Shown here in pieces: positions 36,470 through 45,984 of a stretch of 64,000 nt of DNA. The DNA comes from Saprospiraceae bacterium (lineage in GTDB: Bacteria > Bacteroidota > Bacteroidia > Chitinophagales > Saprospiraceae). The notes beneath the pieces were generated by a model. It did not search any database. It was not told the DNA's origin and saw nothing but the letters and a program-made list of their open reading frames with translations. The stretch lies in contig JABSSL010000082.1 of the NCBI GenBank assembly GCA_013214355.1, positions 38,040 through 102,039 of the forward strand, given 5' to 3'. Each line of letters opens with the position of its first letter. The stretch's first letter is position 1. Both the position numbers and the translations under genes were made by a program.

Positions 36470-37201
36470 TTACTTAATATTGTAACGGTGAGTTGGATCA
36501 GCAGCCTTAACCACATTTTCATTTCTCTTATCACTTTCCACTAATCCATCCCGCAACCGAATGATTCGATGAGCATGATCAGCGATGTCCGGTTCGTGCG
36601 TCACTAAGATAACAGTATTTCCTTCAGAATGGATTTTCTCAAATATCTCCATGATCTCAATAGAAGTCTTGGTATCCAAGTTACCCGTAGGCTCATCCGC
36701 CAAAATAATCGAAGGGTCATTCACTAGTGCACGGGCGATGGCGACCCTTTGTCGCTGTCCCCCAGAAAGCTCATTAGGCTTGTGATCTACCCGATCTCCT
36801 AAGCCTACTTGGGTTAATACCTCCCTTGCCCTTTCGATTCTCGCCGCCTTACTAATTCCACCATATACTAGCGGCAGGGCAACATTATCCAGAGAAGTAA
36901 GTCTTGGAAGAAGATTAAAGGTTTGGAATACAAAGCCAATCTCCTTATTTCTCACCTCCGCTAAAGCACCATCTGTCATTGTACTCACATTGGTCCCATT
37001 GAGTACGTAATCCCCAGCCGAGGGGGTATCCAGACAGCCTAGCAAGTTCATCAGGGTTGATTTACCAGAACCCGAAGGGCCCATCAAAGCCACATATTCA
37101 TTCTTGTCGATATCAAGCGTGATAGACTTGAGCGCATGCACCTGGGTAGTACCCATGATGTAAGTCTTCTTAAGTTCGCGGACGGAGATAATGGAATTCA
37201 T
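36470..37201 (-). CDS. ABC transporter ATP-binding protein, LolD/MacB type
   Basis: A 243-residue ATPase. Walker A is GPSGSGKST (about residue 41), the Q-loop is in [13 protein letters not shown], the signature is [15 protein letters not shown], Walker B is [12 protein letters not shown], and the H-loop His is in [11 protein letters not shown]. The [19 protein letters not shown] region is that of MacB/LolD/FtsE-class ATPases that energise FtsX-type permeases. No permease is adjacent. The two MacB-like permeases at 16.5 and 21.1 kb lack an ATPase, so this could serve them (inference). It lies 112 bp after gatC on the same strand. Confidence 0.9.
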   Translation of the reverse strand: MNSIISVRELKKTYIMGTTQVHALKSITLDIDKNEYVALMGPSGSGKSTLMNLLGCLDTPSAGDYVLNGTNVSTMTDGALAEVRNKEIGFVFQTFNLLPRLTSLDNVALPLVYGGISKAARIERAREVLTQVGLGDRVDHKPNELSGGQRQRVAIARALVNDPSIILADEPTGNLDTKTSIEIMEIFEKIHSEGNTVILVTHEPDIADHAHRIIRLRDGLVESDKRNENVVKAADPTHRYNIK

Positions 37202-37313
37202 ATTTATTCTTTATAAGATTCTCGGGCGATTATTATTTTTTGGGCCAAGACTACTAAAGGAGTTTAGCTACCGCTGTCCATTGCTCCATGAAGATAATTT
37301 AAAGGGTGCAGTA

Positions 37314-37607
37314 CTACTTCAAATCAATCACTTTTGGCACTTCGAAGTACTCCCCATTTTGCTGTGGTGCGTTCTTCAAACCTTTGGATCGATCGAGTTG
37401 ATGTTTCACCTCATCTTCTCGTAGCACATTCTGGGCTTCACTTACATAAACGAGTGGTTCCACTTTTGCTGTATCCAACTCATTCAATTTTTCTACCATC
37501 CCCAAAATGTTATTGAGATCCTTTTGAATCCCTTTTCTTTCTTCCTCGGAAAGCTCTAAACGGGCTAAATGCTCCAGTCGTGAAATTAGTTTTTCATCTA
37601 TATTCAT
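37314..37607 (-). CDS. gatC: Asp/Glu-tRNA amidotransferase subunit C
   Basis: A 97-residue subunit of the GatCAB amidotransferase that converts Glu-tRNA(Gln) and Asp-tRNA(Asn) to the amide forms. The family pattern is ISRLEHLARLELSEEE at the start, LNNILGMVEKLNELDTAKVEPLVYV in the middle and VLREDEVKHQLDR towards the end, with the short C-terminal tail that wraps GatA. The frame is open up to 37646, but ATG 37607 is the family-like start. gatA and gatB are not adjacent. It is followed by the LolD-like ATPase gene. Confidence 0.9.
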   Translation of the reverse strand: MNIDEKLISRLEHLARLELSEEERKGIQKDLNNILGMVEKLNELDTAKVEPLVYVSEAQNVLREDEVKHQLDRSKGLKNAPQQNGEYFEVPKVIDLK

Positions 37608-37885
37608 AACAAATAAATCGAAGTTCGTTACAAAATCATCGGCCAAGTTACTGATTTGCCCATTTCAAGGATAATCTATCTGTCCAAAAAATTCAGGAAT
37701 TCCCGCATAAATTTTATTTTCGTGGCCGTCAGTCTCATTCTAACTTTAGGCAACTCACCTACTGCACCAATAAAGTCGGCACCACAAACGGGAAATAAGT
37801 CTGAAAGTGTCATCGGATTTTACGCACTTTCTTGAGGCAGTTCCTGCTTGAAGGACTGAATATGCGGCAGAAAGGTTGCTTCCAT

Positions 37886-38533
37886 ATGATAACAAAAACG
37901 ATGTCAACGCCAAAGGTTAAGCATATAGCGATCGCTGGAAATATTGGAGCTGGTAAAACTACGCTTTGTACTCAACTCGGAAAGAATTTCGGTTGGGATG
38001 TACACTATGAATCCGCTGATAACAATCCTTATCTAAGTGATTTCTATGTGGACATGCAACGTTGGTCTTTCAACCTGCAAGTATACTTCCTCAATAGTAG
38101 GTATCAACAAATACTGAAGATTCTGGACGGGGATAAAACGGTTATTCAAGACCGAACCATCTATGAGGATGCTTATATCTTCGCTCCTAACCTACACGAT
38201 ATGGGGTTGATGCCCAGCCGAGACTTCCAGAACTATTTTGAGCTATTCAAAACGATGTCTTCTCAGATCCAACCTCCGGATCTACTGATCTACTTGAAAG
38301 CAAGTATACCCACCTTAGTTTCTCATATCCAAGCTAGAGGAAGAGATTACGAGGGCAATATGAGCCTAGATTACCTAAAACGCTTGAACGAGCGCTACGA
38401 CAATTGGATTGACACTTACAAAGAAGGTCGATTACTCGTAATTAGCGTGGATGATCTAGATTTTAAAAATAAAGCGGAGGATCTTGGCAAAGTAGTGGAC
38501 TTAGTGCGTGCTGAATTGCACGGACTTTTCTAG
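37886..38533 (+). CDS. Deoxynucleoside kinase
   Basis: A 215-residue kinase of the dCK/dGK family that phosphorylates deoxynucleosides in salvage. The P-loop is HIAIAGNIGAGKTT. FVDMQRWSFNLQVYFLNSRYQQ-like sequence forms the substrate helix, and QDRTIYEDAYIFAPNLHDMG carries the catalytic Asp-Arg (DR in IQDRTIYED). The lid is ARGRDYEGNMSLDYLKRLNERYDNW. The start is uncertain: the frame is open from 37832, with ATG 37886 or 37901 as better choices just before the P-loop. No partner gene is next to it. Confidence 0.88.
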   Translation: MITKTMSTPKVKHIAIAGNIGAGKTTLCTQLGKNFGWDVHYESADNNPYLSDFYVDMQRWSFNLQVYFLNSRYQQILKILDGDKTVIQDRTIYEDAYIFAPNLHDMGLMPSRDFQNYFELFKTMSSQIQPPDLLIYLKASIPTLVSHIQARGRDYEGNMSLDYLKRLNERYDNWIDTYKEGRLLVISVDDLDFKNKAEDLGKVVDLVRAELHGLF

Positions 38534-38567
38534 GCTATGGTAAAAGTGGTGAGATGTGTCATAGGTC

Positions 38568-38786
38568 TTAAGGCCTTAGCAAGTCTTTTTCCTCTTGGGC
38601 CGATTCTTCAGTATCTGTTTCCCAACCCAACCATTCCGTTACCGTTTCTGGTAACATTTGAGCTAGCTTGGTGTAGGCATCATCATTCATAAAAGCACCG
38701 ATGGCCACTACGTGAAAAAGTAGCGTAAATAGGAAGGCTTTTGCCCGGTTTATTCTTGCAGCTCTTTTAAATTTGCGGTTTTGCAT
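38568..38786 (-). CDS. Small membrane protein of unknown function
   Basis: A 72-residue protein. A basic N-terminus (QNRKFKRAARINRAK) leads to one hydrophobic helix (AFLFTLLFHVVAIGAF), then an acidic tail (LPETVTEWLGWETDTEESAQEEKD). The pattern, one helix with a positive inside end and a negative tail, is that of a small single-pass membrane protein. It is divergent from yggS, with about 105 bp between the starts. I cannot name a family, but composition and placement support a real gene. Confidence 0.6.
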   Translation of the reverse strand: MQNRKFKRAARINRAKAFLFTLLFHVVAIGAFMNDDAYTKLAQMLPETVTEWLGWETDTEESAQEEKDLLRP

Positions 38787-38893
38787 AATCCAGTTCCATT
38801 TGGTGATTGAACAAGTGAGTGCTTCTTGCTATTTAACTTGAACGGGAACTTCCGATAGTCTATTTTTCAGCACACTGTTAAAAAAAACATAAT

Positions 38894-39544
38894 ATGCTGC
38901 AGCAGATTCTGGCAGAATTAGCAGAAACGGATACACGATTAGTAGCCGTTTCTAAAACCAAGCCAGCAGAACAGATCTTGGAAATGTATCAGCAAGGACA
39001 GCGTATCTTTGGAGAAAACCGCGTTCAGGAACTCATCGAAAAGCAAGCCACCCTACCGAAGGACATCGAATGGCATGCTATTGGACATTTGCAAACCAAT
39101 AAGGTCAAATACATCAGTGCTTTTGTAAGCCTGATCCATTCTGTAGATAGTTTAAAGCTTTTGACTGAGATCAACAAGCAGGCTTTGAAGCATGAGCGGA
39201 TTATTGATTGTCTCTTACAGATCAAGATCGCAGCGGAAGATTCGAAATTTGGTCTAAGTTTAGCGGACGCAGCGGAATTGGTCGCCAGTGAGCGATTCTC
39301 TGAACTCACGAACATCCGGATTGTCGGGGTGATGGGTATGGCCACCTTTACTGAGGATGAGGATCAGGTGCGTGGCGAGTTCAGACACCTCAAGAGCTGT
39401 TTCGATCAATTGAAAACTGGATACTTCTCCGACCAAGCTAGTTTTGCTGAAATCTCCATGGGGATGTCCGGAGACTATCGCATTGCCCAGGAAGAAGGCA
39501 GCACCATGGTTAGAATTGGAAGCCTATTATTCGGGGCGCGTTAA
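38894..39544 (+). CDS. YggS-family pyridoxal-phosphate homeostasis protein
   Basis: A 216-residue PLP-binding alpha/beta-barrel protein (PLPBP) that keeps vitamin B6 and amino-acid pools balanced. The PLP-Lys strand is LVAVSKTKP (Lys of VSK), with FGENRVQEL, WHAIGHLQTNKVKYI, and the phosphate-binding SMGMSGDYRIAQEEGSTMVRIG with the family RIGSLLFG end. Length is normal. Its last 4 bases overlap the end of the convergent T9SS protein gene. It is alone in its unit and predicted cytosolic. Confidence 0.93.
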   Translation: MLQQILAELAETDTRLVAVSKTKPAEQILEMYQQGQRIFGENRVQELIEKQATLPKDIEWHAIGHLQTNKVKYISAFVSLIHSVDSLKLLTEINKQALKHERIIDCLLQIKIAAEDSKFGLSLADAAELVASERFSELTNIRIVGVMGMATFTEDEDQVRGEFRHLKSCFDQLKTGYFSDQASFAEISMGMSGDYRIAQEEGSTMVRIGSLLFGAR

Positions 39545-41868
39545 TCCAGCAACAGCAATTTTCGGGTCGCAATTTGTCCGTTTAATTGGATACGAATCCA
39601 ATAGACGCCGCTGGGTGAAGACCTCATAGCAATCGTTTCTCTTTTTGATCTCGATTGTCCAACACTTATCCGTTGGCCATCAGCAGCGAAGATTTCCCAC
39701 CTCCAGTCCAGCCCCCCTTCTTCCTCAATGACAATTTCAAAGAGATCTCGACTTGGGTTTGGCGTAATCTGCCAGACCAGTGCCTGCGCATCTGGCTCTT
39801 CTGCCGTTGAGACATTCAGAAAAGGGGCATAAGGCGTCTCCCACAACTCTAGCCCACCCCGCTTATTTCCCACAATGAGATTCAGGTATTCATCCCCCCC
39901 AATATTCGCTAAGCCAATCGTCGCCTCAGCGCCAACATCAATCCCTGGTATATCCCCTAAGTAAGTAAAGTCTCCATCCAAGTTGCCTTGAATATCTCCG
40001 TAACGCTCGATGGTTCCAATTCGATTGCCAACAAACAACTGAGGTTCCTCGTCTACTAGTGTGAGATAGGGACTACTGTAGCCGGAGAAGGCTAATCCAT
40101 CCGTCTGCGCCACAACCCCTCCGAATACCATATTATTAGGAGCTTGACTTAAATCAGCATCAAACATAGGGTTTGTTGCCGTTCCTTGATTCTGAAAATA
40201 ATTGATGTTGCCGCTCTGTTCTCCAACCAGGAGGTCCAGTAATTGATCCCCATTCACATCCACCAGCTGAGGTCGGCTGTTGAAACCCACATCAATGTCC
40301 ATATATCCGTATTGCACATTGGCAAAAGCCATGGGTTGGCCCTCTCCAGCTATATTTTCTGCATAAAACAGCTGGCCATTAATCTCGCCAATCAAGGCAT
40401 CAAGATCATTATCTCCATCCAAATCCCCGAAAGTTGGTGAAAAGTCGGTGGCTGCTTGACTAAACTGATTTAGAGTAAATACGTCTTGATCTTGGAGCTT
40501 GAACTCCGGCTGGTCATTCGTTCCCCGATTTTCAAAATAAAATACTCGGGCATTTTTTGCACCTAGCGGTTCGAAAAAGGTTCCGTTTCCTGCCACGATA
40601 TCCATCACACCGTCCTGATTGAAATCTACAAAGCAGGGATAGCTATTTTCACCCAAATCTAACATATCAGATACCAGCCAGTCTTTCCGGACCAAGCCAA
40701 AGCCGCCACTCCCCTCTCCCACTCCACGACTATATTGCCACAACATATCTTTGCTTTCACCGCCTGCATCGACATTAGGTGCCACCATGATTTCCTCCTC
40801 CCCGTCATTGTTGATATCCAAATAGAAAGCAGCCGGGAATACCGCTAGGTCGATGCTCTGATCATCACTTGGAAAAGCTGGATCTTGCAGCCCCATCCAG
40901 GCGGTTTCGCAATCTCCTTGATTGGTCAAAAAGTTCATCGCATCAAAGGATACATCCCCTAAGATCAACTCACGATCTCCATCCCCATCCGCATCAAAGG
41001 TGAGCAAAGTTGAACCGGTATGACGAACTTCCACTGGATTACTCGTGAATTCTGGACTAAAACAATCATTCGGGCCATCCGATAAATCCACTAGATTGGA
41101 ATTGCCGCTTTCAAATAAGCCTCCCCAACACCTTTCTGACAGATCGAAGAGCAGCGTATCTCTTCCAAAACCTCTTTCAATGGATTGATTTTCATACAAC
41201 TCGATATACCCTCCGGTGGAGTTGAAAGTGAGAATATCAAGATCACCATCACAATCCAGATCATCAATCGCGGGGTAGTCAATATTGCTGATAAAAATCG
41301 GTAAATCATTTCCACTGAGTGGCGAGAAATAGATCACATTCAGTGGGCGATCAAACTCAATCAACTTAAAGTGAATCTTTCCATTTTCAATTACGCCCCG
41401 ATAGGCAACGATACCATTCAATTGAAGATTAGGAAAAGAAAAGAGATCCATAACCCCATCCCCATCAAAATCCCTCAGGAGTACCCAATTGATGATGTTC
41501 GGGAAACCCTCCAGATACTCCGGTGCAAATCGGTAACTACTCTGACCTGGGACACCTTCATTGATAAAGGTCAGCTGCTTGTTACCCGATCGATCAAAGA
41601 CGTATAGATCTTGCACTCCATCATCATTTAGATCTACGGCTGACAATTGCGGAGAATTTAGTCCCCCCGTTAAGGGCATGGGAAATGCCTTTCCAGAAGC
41701 ATCCTCGAAGGGGACGTCCCAGGCTTGTAAGGTTTGCCCGAACAAGAAAACGGGAAAGGACAAGGCCAGTATAAGTCCTAACTGCAACGCATTCAAGGCC
41801 TTTTCTCTTAGGTTTTTTGTCGGAAAAACCTCGATCTCCACCAAGGGTTTCATTTTATTTTTTATCAT
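39541..41868 (-). CDS. Secreted FG-GAP/VCBS-repeat protein with T9SS type A sorting domain
   Basis: A 775-residue exported protein. A long signal-like segment ends LGLILALSFPVFLFGQ (about residue 45). The body carries many FG-GAP/VCBS repeats with calcium-binding Asp clusters, such as DLNDDGVQDLYVFDRSG, DFDGDGVMDLFSF, DLDCDGDLDILTF, DADGDGDRELILGD, DINNDGEEEIMVAP, DFNQDGVMDIVAG and DLDGDNDLDALIG. They should form a beta-propeller like those of integrin-alpha-type adhesins. The C-terminus (about 695-775) is a type A sorting domain: WQITPNPSRDLFEI, SGVYWIRIQLNG, KLLLLD. T9SS cargo anchored at the cell surface. The start could also be ATG 41853. Confidence 0.88.
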   Translation of the reverse strand: MIKNKMKPLVEIEVFPTKNLREKALNALQLGLILALSFPVFLFGQTLQAWDVPFEDASGKAFPMPLTGGLNSPQLSAVDLNDDGVQDLYVFDRSGNKQLTFINEGVPGQSSYRFAPEYLEGFPNIINWVLLRDFDGDGVMDLFSFPNLQLNGIVAYRGVIENGKIHFKLIEFDRPLNVIYFSPLSGNDLPIFISNIDYPAIDDLDCDGDLDILTFNSTGGYIELYENQSIERGFGRDTLLFDLSERCWGGLFESGNSNLVDLSDGPNDCFSPEFTSNPVEVRHTGSTLLTFDADGDGDRELILGDVSFDAMNFLTNQGDCETAWMGLQDPAFPSDDQSIDLAVFPAAFYLDINNDGEEEIMVAPNVDAGGESKDMLWQYSRGVGEGSGGFGLVRKDWLVSDMLDLGENSYPCFVDFNQDGVMDIVAGNGTFFEPLGAKNARVFYFENRGTNDQPEFKLQDQDVFTLNQFSQAATDFSPTFGDLDGDNDLDALIGEINGQLFYAENIAGEGQPMAFANVQYGYMDIDVGFNSRPQLVDVNGDQLLDLLVGEQSGNINYFQNQGTATNPMFDADLSQAPNNMVFGGVVAQTDGLAFSGYSSPYLTLVDEEPQLFVGNRIGTIERYGDIQGNLDGDFTYLGDIPGIDVGAEATIGLANIGGDEYLNLIVGNKRGGLELWETPYAPFLNVSTAEEPDAQALVWQITPNPSRDLFEIVIEEEGGLDWRWEIFAADGQRISVGQSRSKRETIAMRSSPSGVYWIRIQLNGQIATRKLLLLD

Positions 41869-41998
41869 TACGTATTAAATCTCTTTTTCTACATCTACCG
41901 CAAAAGAAACCTCTCACAAGCTTTAAAAGTATATATAGGGGTAAAAATAACCGGAATTGTCATTCAGACAGCCATCGCCGGACTTTAAAAAACTACTG

Positions 41999-44062
41999 AT
42001 GAGAAATCATTCTTTGCTAAGCTTCCTCCTACTCCTTTTTTTCTGTACCACTCTATGGGGTCAACAAGACACAAGTAGCAATATTCGCATTGTACCTGAC
42101 GAGGCTCGCAAACAAGTCAGAATCCAGGAATATCAGTTGATTGTGGTGGACGATGATATTGTGTTCAATGCTAGTGGTCTAGATGGTGTGGGAGAGATTA
42201 GTATTAATGGAGAAAGTTCCACTATTGATTTCACCAAAGGTAGAGGGCGACTCGATCGAGAACTAGATGTAGCAGGTGAATTACTATTACTACATCCACC
42301 GGATGGCAAGCACCAGCTCTATCACGCCGCCAAACGTTCAGATGGCAGTGTCAGATTGCGTAAGATCCCGATGTGGCTTTCCATCCTACCTCCCCTGATT
42401 GCTATCGTCTTAGCCCTGATCTTCAAGGAAGTCGTAGTTTCTCTATTTGTGGGGATCTGGGTAGGTGCATTTATTGCAGGCGGTATGCGCCTAGAATCCC
42501 TGTACTACTTTGTTCTGAGTTTCTTGCAAGTGATTGAAAAGTACATCATTGGCGCCTTGAATGATGGCGGGCACCTCTCGGTGATTATCTTTTCTCTACT
42601 GATTGGTGGTATGGTTGCCATCATTTCTCGCAATGGAGGAATGGCTGGCGTGGTAAAGTCTTTATCAAAATATGCTCGTTCTCCCAGAAGCGCCCAAGCC
42701 ATCACTTGGTTATTAGGTGTGGCCATCTTCTTTGATGACTACGCAAATACCTTGATTGTTGGTAACACCATGCGCTCTGTCACGGACAAATTCAAAATTT
42801 CGAGAGAAAAACTGGCCTACATTGTAGATAGTACGGCTGCTCCGGTAGCGGCAGTAGCATTTATTACTACTTGGATCGGTGCTGAGTTAGGCTATATCGA
42901 TGATGGTATTAGTCAAATTGCAGCATTCGAAAATACGACGCCATATTCGATCTTCATTAGCTCTTTAAAGTACTCGTTCTATCCAGTTTTGACGCTATCC
43001 TTTATTTTGATGGTGGTATACCTTAAACGAGACTTTGGTCCGATGCTTAAGGCCGAGCAACGTGCCCGAACGACTGGCAAAGTTTCTTCCACTGCTAGTG
43101 AGGTAGCCGGACACGAAGAAGAATTAGAAAACCTAGATCCCGTTCCCAATGCTCCACTGAAATGGTACAATGCAGTTATCCCCGTAGGGGTAGTGATTCT
43201 AATGACCATTTTTGGTTTGATTGATACCGGAATAAGCAGTTGCTATTCGTCATTAGTAGAGGAAGGAGTGACTAATCTTTCGGCCTCTTGGGGATCCGTT
43301 TGGTCTAACCTAGGTGCCCTACTACCTAATCCTGATGGTGGATTTTTCATGAAGTTGGGTGTTTTGATTGGGGCTGCTGATTCTTATGTCGCCTTACTCT
43401 GGGCTTCGCTTTCTGGGGTCTTGATGGCTATGATTCTGACCTTATCTGGCCGTATCATGAAATTGGCGGATACCATCAGTACCATGACCACCGGTTTTAA
43501 AACGATGCTTCCCGCTTTGATCATTTTGACCTTAGCGTGGTCACTAGCTACCACTACCGAGGAACTGCATACAGCGACCTTCTTAACTTCCGTGCTCCAG
43601 GATAGCATTAATCCCTATTTAATGCCTGTACTTATATTCGTACTTTCCGCTTTGATCGCCTTTTCTACTGGATCCAGTTGGAGTACGATGGCCATACTTT
43701 ATCCCATCGCTATTCCGACAACTTGGGCCATTTGCCAAGCACAGGGTATCGCAGATGGATATTCCACCGAGATCCTATTCAATGTTATCTCGGTTGTTTT
43801 GGCAGCCTCCGTATTAGGAGATCACTGTTCGCCGATATCGGATACCACCATCCTCAGTTCGTTGGCGTCTAACTGTAATCATATTGATCACGTGCGGACA
43901 CAATTACCTTATGCGCTGGTAGTCGGTAGCGTAAGTGCGGTGGCAGGGGGTATTTCGACCGCTTTAGGCGGTGGATGGTTAATCTGCTTTGTACTACTGA
44001 TCATCAGCTTACTGGCTCTATTCTTGTTCCTATGGTGGTTTGGGACTAAAGTGGATGAGTAA
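41999..44062 (+). CDS. NhaC-family Na+/H+ antiporter with extra N-terminal domain
   Basis: A 687-residue transporter. A signal-like helix (HSLLSFLLLLFFCTTLWG) is followed by about 100 residues of polar beta-rich sequence (DEARKQVRIQEYQLIVVDDDIVFNASG), then the membrane core from about residue 118. The core has ten or more helices, including AIITWLLGVAIFFDDYANTLIVG-like sequence and SVVLAASVLGDHCSPISDTTILSSL, the conserved Asp/His region of the NhaC family. Two Asp motifs (FFDDYANT and GDHCSPISDTT) are hallmarks. The N-terminal domain is not part of classic NhaC and probably lies outside the inner membrane. The frame extends to 41957, but ATG 41999 starts the signal segment. Confidence 0.88.
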   Translation: MRNHSLLSFLLLLFFCTTLWGQQDTSSNIRIVPDEARKQVRIQEYQLIVVDDDIVFNASGLDGVGEISINGESSTIDFTKGRGRLDRELDVAGELLLLHPPDGKHQLYHAAKRSDGSVRLRKIPMWLSILPPLIAIVLALIFKEVVVSLFVGIWVGAFIAGGMRLESLYYFVLSFLQVIEKYIIGALNDGGHLSVIIFSLLIGGMVAIISRNGGMAGVVKSLSKYARSPRSAQAITWLLGVAIFFDDYANTLIVGNTMRSVTDKFKISREKLAYIVDSTAAPVAAVAFITTWIGAELGYIDDGISQIAAFENTTPYSIFISSLKYSFYPVLTLSFILMVVYLKRDFGPMLKAEQRARTTGKVSSTASEVAGHEEELENLDPVPNAPLKWYNAVIPVGVVILMTIFGLIDTGISSCYSSLVEEGVTNLSASWGSVWSNLGALLPNPDGGFFMKLGVLIGAADSYVALLWASLSGVLMAMILTLSGRIMKLADTISTMTTGFKTMLPALIILTLAWSLATTTEELHTATFLTSVLQDSINPYLMPVLIFVLSALIAFSTGSSWSTMAILYPIAIPTTWAICQAQGIADGYSTEILFNVISVVLAASVLGDHCSPISDTTILSSLASNCNHIDHVRTQLPYALVVGSVSAVAGGISTALGGGWLICFVLLIISLLALFLFLWWFGTKVDE

Positions 44063-44122
44063 TAACAGTTAGATCTATTTAGCGATCAACCTTTGGGTGG
44101 AAATTAATCGCCTAAGCTGCAC

Positions 44123-44965
44123 TTAGATTGGACTCTGCTGCAGCTGCTTAATCTTCTTCAGCAGTTTCATCATCTTTAGATTGAAGCCTGGATTGACGTT
44201 GAAAAAGCTTTCGTTGATCATCAACCACTCTTTGCTTCGAACCACGGACTGGATATTACTGTAGGCTACTTGCTGTGGTTTTTCCAAGTGCGCTTTCCAA
44301 TACATGGCATTTTCTGTCAAGGCAAAGCCTTCTTTGCAGGAACCGAACAAACTCTGATCACAGATTAATAAGATTTTTTCCTGAGGTGCTGGAAAAAGAA
44401 AAGATCTAGACGCGTTTTTCAATTTTTCCATCGGCATCACTAAGAAATCAGTATATACTACCTCCTTTTCGTAAGCGAAATCGAGGTAGTCCAGTACCAT
44501 TTGGAAGAGATTTAGAGCTGGCCATGTAGCATCCTGATAACGGAGAATAGCTTCAGGTATAGGCAAGGGATTGAGATCCTTACAATGTCGAATCAGAAAG
44601 TAATCCAATAATTCGCTATTGAATTTTTCGATCCAGTAATCTATCGCAGCTTGATCGATTAAACCCTCAGCATGAGATTGTTCAATCTTATCCGCGATTC
44701 CCCCTGCTCTTCGGTGCAGTAGATCACGAAAACCAGATTCATAAACTCTTTCGGCGTATTTGGCGTATTCTCCGCCGGTCATCTCATCTTTGATCCTGAT
44801 TCGAAGGGCGGGGAAGAACTGATCAATAATGCGCTGGGTTAAATCAGCGCCAGGTTCAAGCACTACCTGTTCTGGTGTGGGTAGCTCATGCTGTTGGGCT
44901 CCACAATTAAAACAAAACTTAGCCTCTAAAGGCAGTTCCGTGCCGCACTCCTGGCATTTTTTCAT
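44123..44965 (-). CDS. Zinc-ribbon domain protein of unknown function
   Basis: A 280-residue protein starting KKCQECGTELPLEAKFCFNCGAQ, a zinc ribbon with two CxxC pairs. The remainder is helical and Phe/Tyr/Leu-rich with no repeat, signal or membrane segment I recognise. EKILLICDQSLFGSCKEGFALTENAMYWKAHLEKPQQVAYSNIQSVV may form a small PH-like or YokE-like beta domain (weak guess). The frame is open up to 45058, but ATG 44965 puts the ribbon at the start. It is convergent with the NhaC gene and divergent from the oxidase gene. Confidence 0.72.
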   Translation of the reverse strand: MKKCQECGTELPLEAKFCFNCGAQQHELPTPEQVVLEPGADLTQRIIDQFFPALRIRIKDEMTGGEYAKYAERVYESGFRDLLHRRAGGIADKIEQSHAEGLIDQAAIDYWIEKFNSELLDYFLIRHCKDLNPLPIPEAILRYQDATWPALNLFQMVLDYLDFAYEKEVVYTDFLVMPMEKLKNASRSFLFPAPQEKILLICDQSLFGSCKEGFALTENAMYWKAHLEKPQQVAYSNIQSVVRSKEWLMINESFFNVNPGFNLKMMKLLKKIKQLQQSPI

Positions 44966-45154
44966 ATGGTCTTTTCTGCAATGAAGCCTAAAAGTAAATA
45001 TTTTCGGAAGTAAAAAGAAAACGCTTAGAACAAGTAGATTAATTCCTTGTTCAAGCAATAGCCTTTTGCAGAAGGGACTAAGAACAAACAGACTGATGAA
45101 AGATCAAGTAGTAATCAATCACCGCTAAGTCTTGAACATTCAAAACACTTCGAC

Positions 45155-45778
45155 ATGAGTCAAACACCAGAAGAGACGAGATACGATGAGTATCGAAACT
45201 TTGCGTTTCATCCGCACAACATTTACTTGATGCTCCTCCTGTTTAGTCTGTCTGTGCTTTTTTTGGCCTTGAGTGCAGCTTTCGTTTATACCCGCGTTCA
45301 GAATGGCCTACCACCCGTAAAACTCCCATGGCTATTTGCCTTCAACACCGTCATCCTCATTGGAAGTAGCTGGGCCATGCTGCAGGCAAAAAAGGCCTAC
45401 TTAGCGGATCAAACAGAACGTTACCAAGGCATGCTCATCATGACCATCGTTCTATCCTTAATCTTCATGGGTGCGCAAGGTTTAGCTTGGTTTCAGCTCT
45501 TTAAGCAGCAGATCTACATCCATTCTGACCCCTCTGCTGGCTACCTCTATGTCATTTCGGCCCTACATTTTGCCCACGTTATTGGCGGCTTGCCTTTTCT
45601 GGGCTTATTTTTATGGAAGGCCTATAAGTATATGAAGGAGCCCGTCAGTGTATTGGTCTACTTTTCTGATCCGGAAAAACGCCTACGCTTGCGCCTGCTA
45701 ACCATCTATTGGCATTTCCTCGATATTTTATGGATATACCTCGTCGTTTTCTTCTATGTGAATTATTTGGTCCAGTAG
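45155..45778 (+). CDS. Heme-copper oxidase subunit III family protein
   Basis: A 207-residue membrane protein with five helices: NIYLMLLLFSLSVLFLALSAAFVY, LFAFNTVILIGSSWAMLQ, LIMTIVLSLIFMGAQGLAWFQLF, VISALHFAHVIGGLPFLGLFLW and LTIYWHFLDILWIYLVVFFYVN. The HFAHVIGGLP and YWHFLDILWIYLVVFF parts are the marks of oxidase subunit III. It lacks the two extra N-terminal helices of the seven-helix form. No subunit I or II is nearby, so it is an orphan, perhaps an accessory or alternative oxidase part. It stands alone between gaps. Confidence 0.85.
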   Translation: MSQTPEETRYDEYRNFAFHPHNIYLMLLLFSLSVLFLALSAAFVYTRVQNGLPPVKLPWLFAFNTVILIGSSWAMLQAKKAYLADQTERYQGMLIMTIVLSLIFMGAQGLAWFQLFKQQIYIHSDPSAGYLYVISALHFAHVIGGLPFLGLFLWKAYKYMKEPVSVLVYFSDPEKRLRLRLLTIYWHFLDILWIYLVVFFYVNYLVQ

Positions 45779-45984
45779 CGGTGCTCCATTGACAGGCTTA
45801 TCGTCTAGCTCCGTCATCCAAGTCGCGTGTTGATCGACAAGCAAGTAGTGACTGTGGTCATACCGGGCTTCGATACGTGTCAATCGTTAGTGCTGATAGG
45901 AGATGTATTTTGCAACTGAAAGAGGTTGATTTTAGCACCAGCTGCTCTACCTTGGAATAGCCGATTGGTGCTTTCCGGTAAGAA

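Noticed and set aside
45779..45984. Minus-strand open frame reading YDHSHYLLVDQHATWMTELDD
   Set aside because: About 51 residues, partly overlapping the end of the oxidase gene, with only a weak TTG start. It reads like protein and may be a gene remnant, but nothing supports it further.
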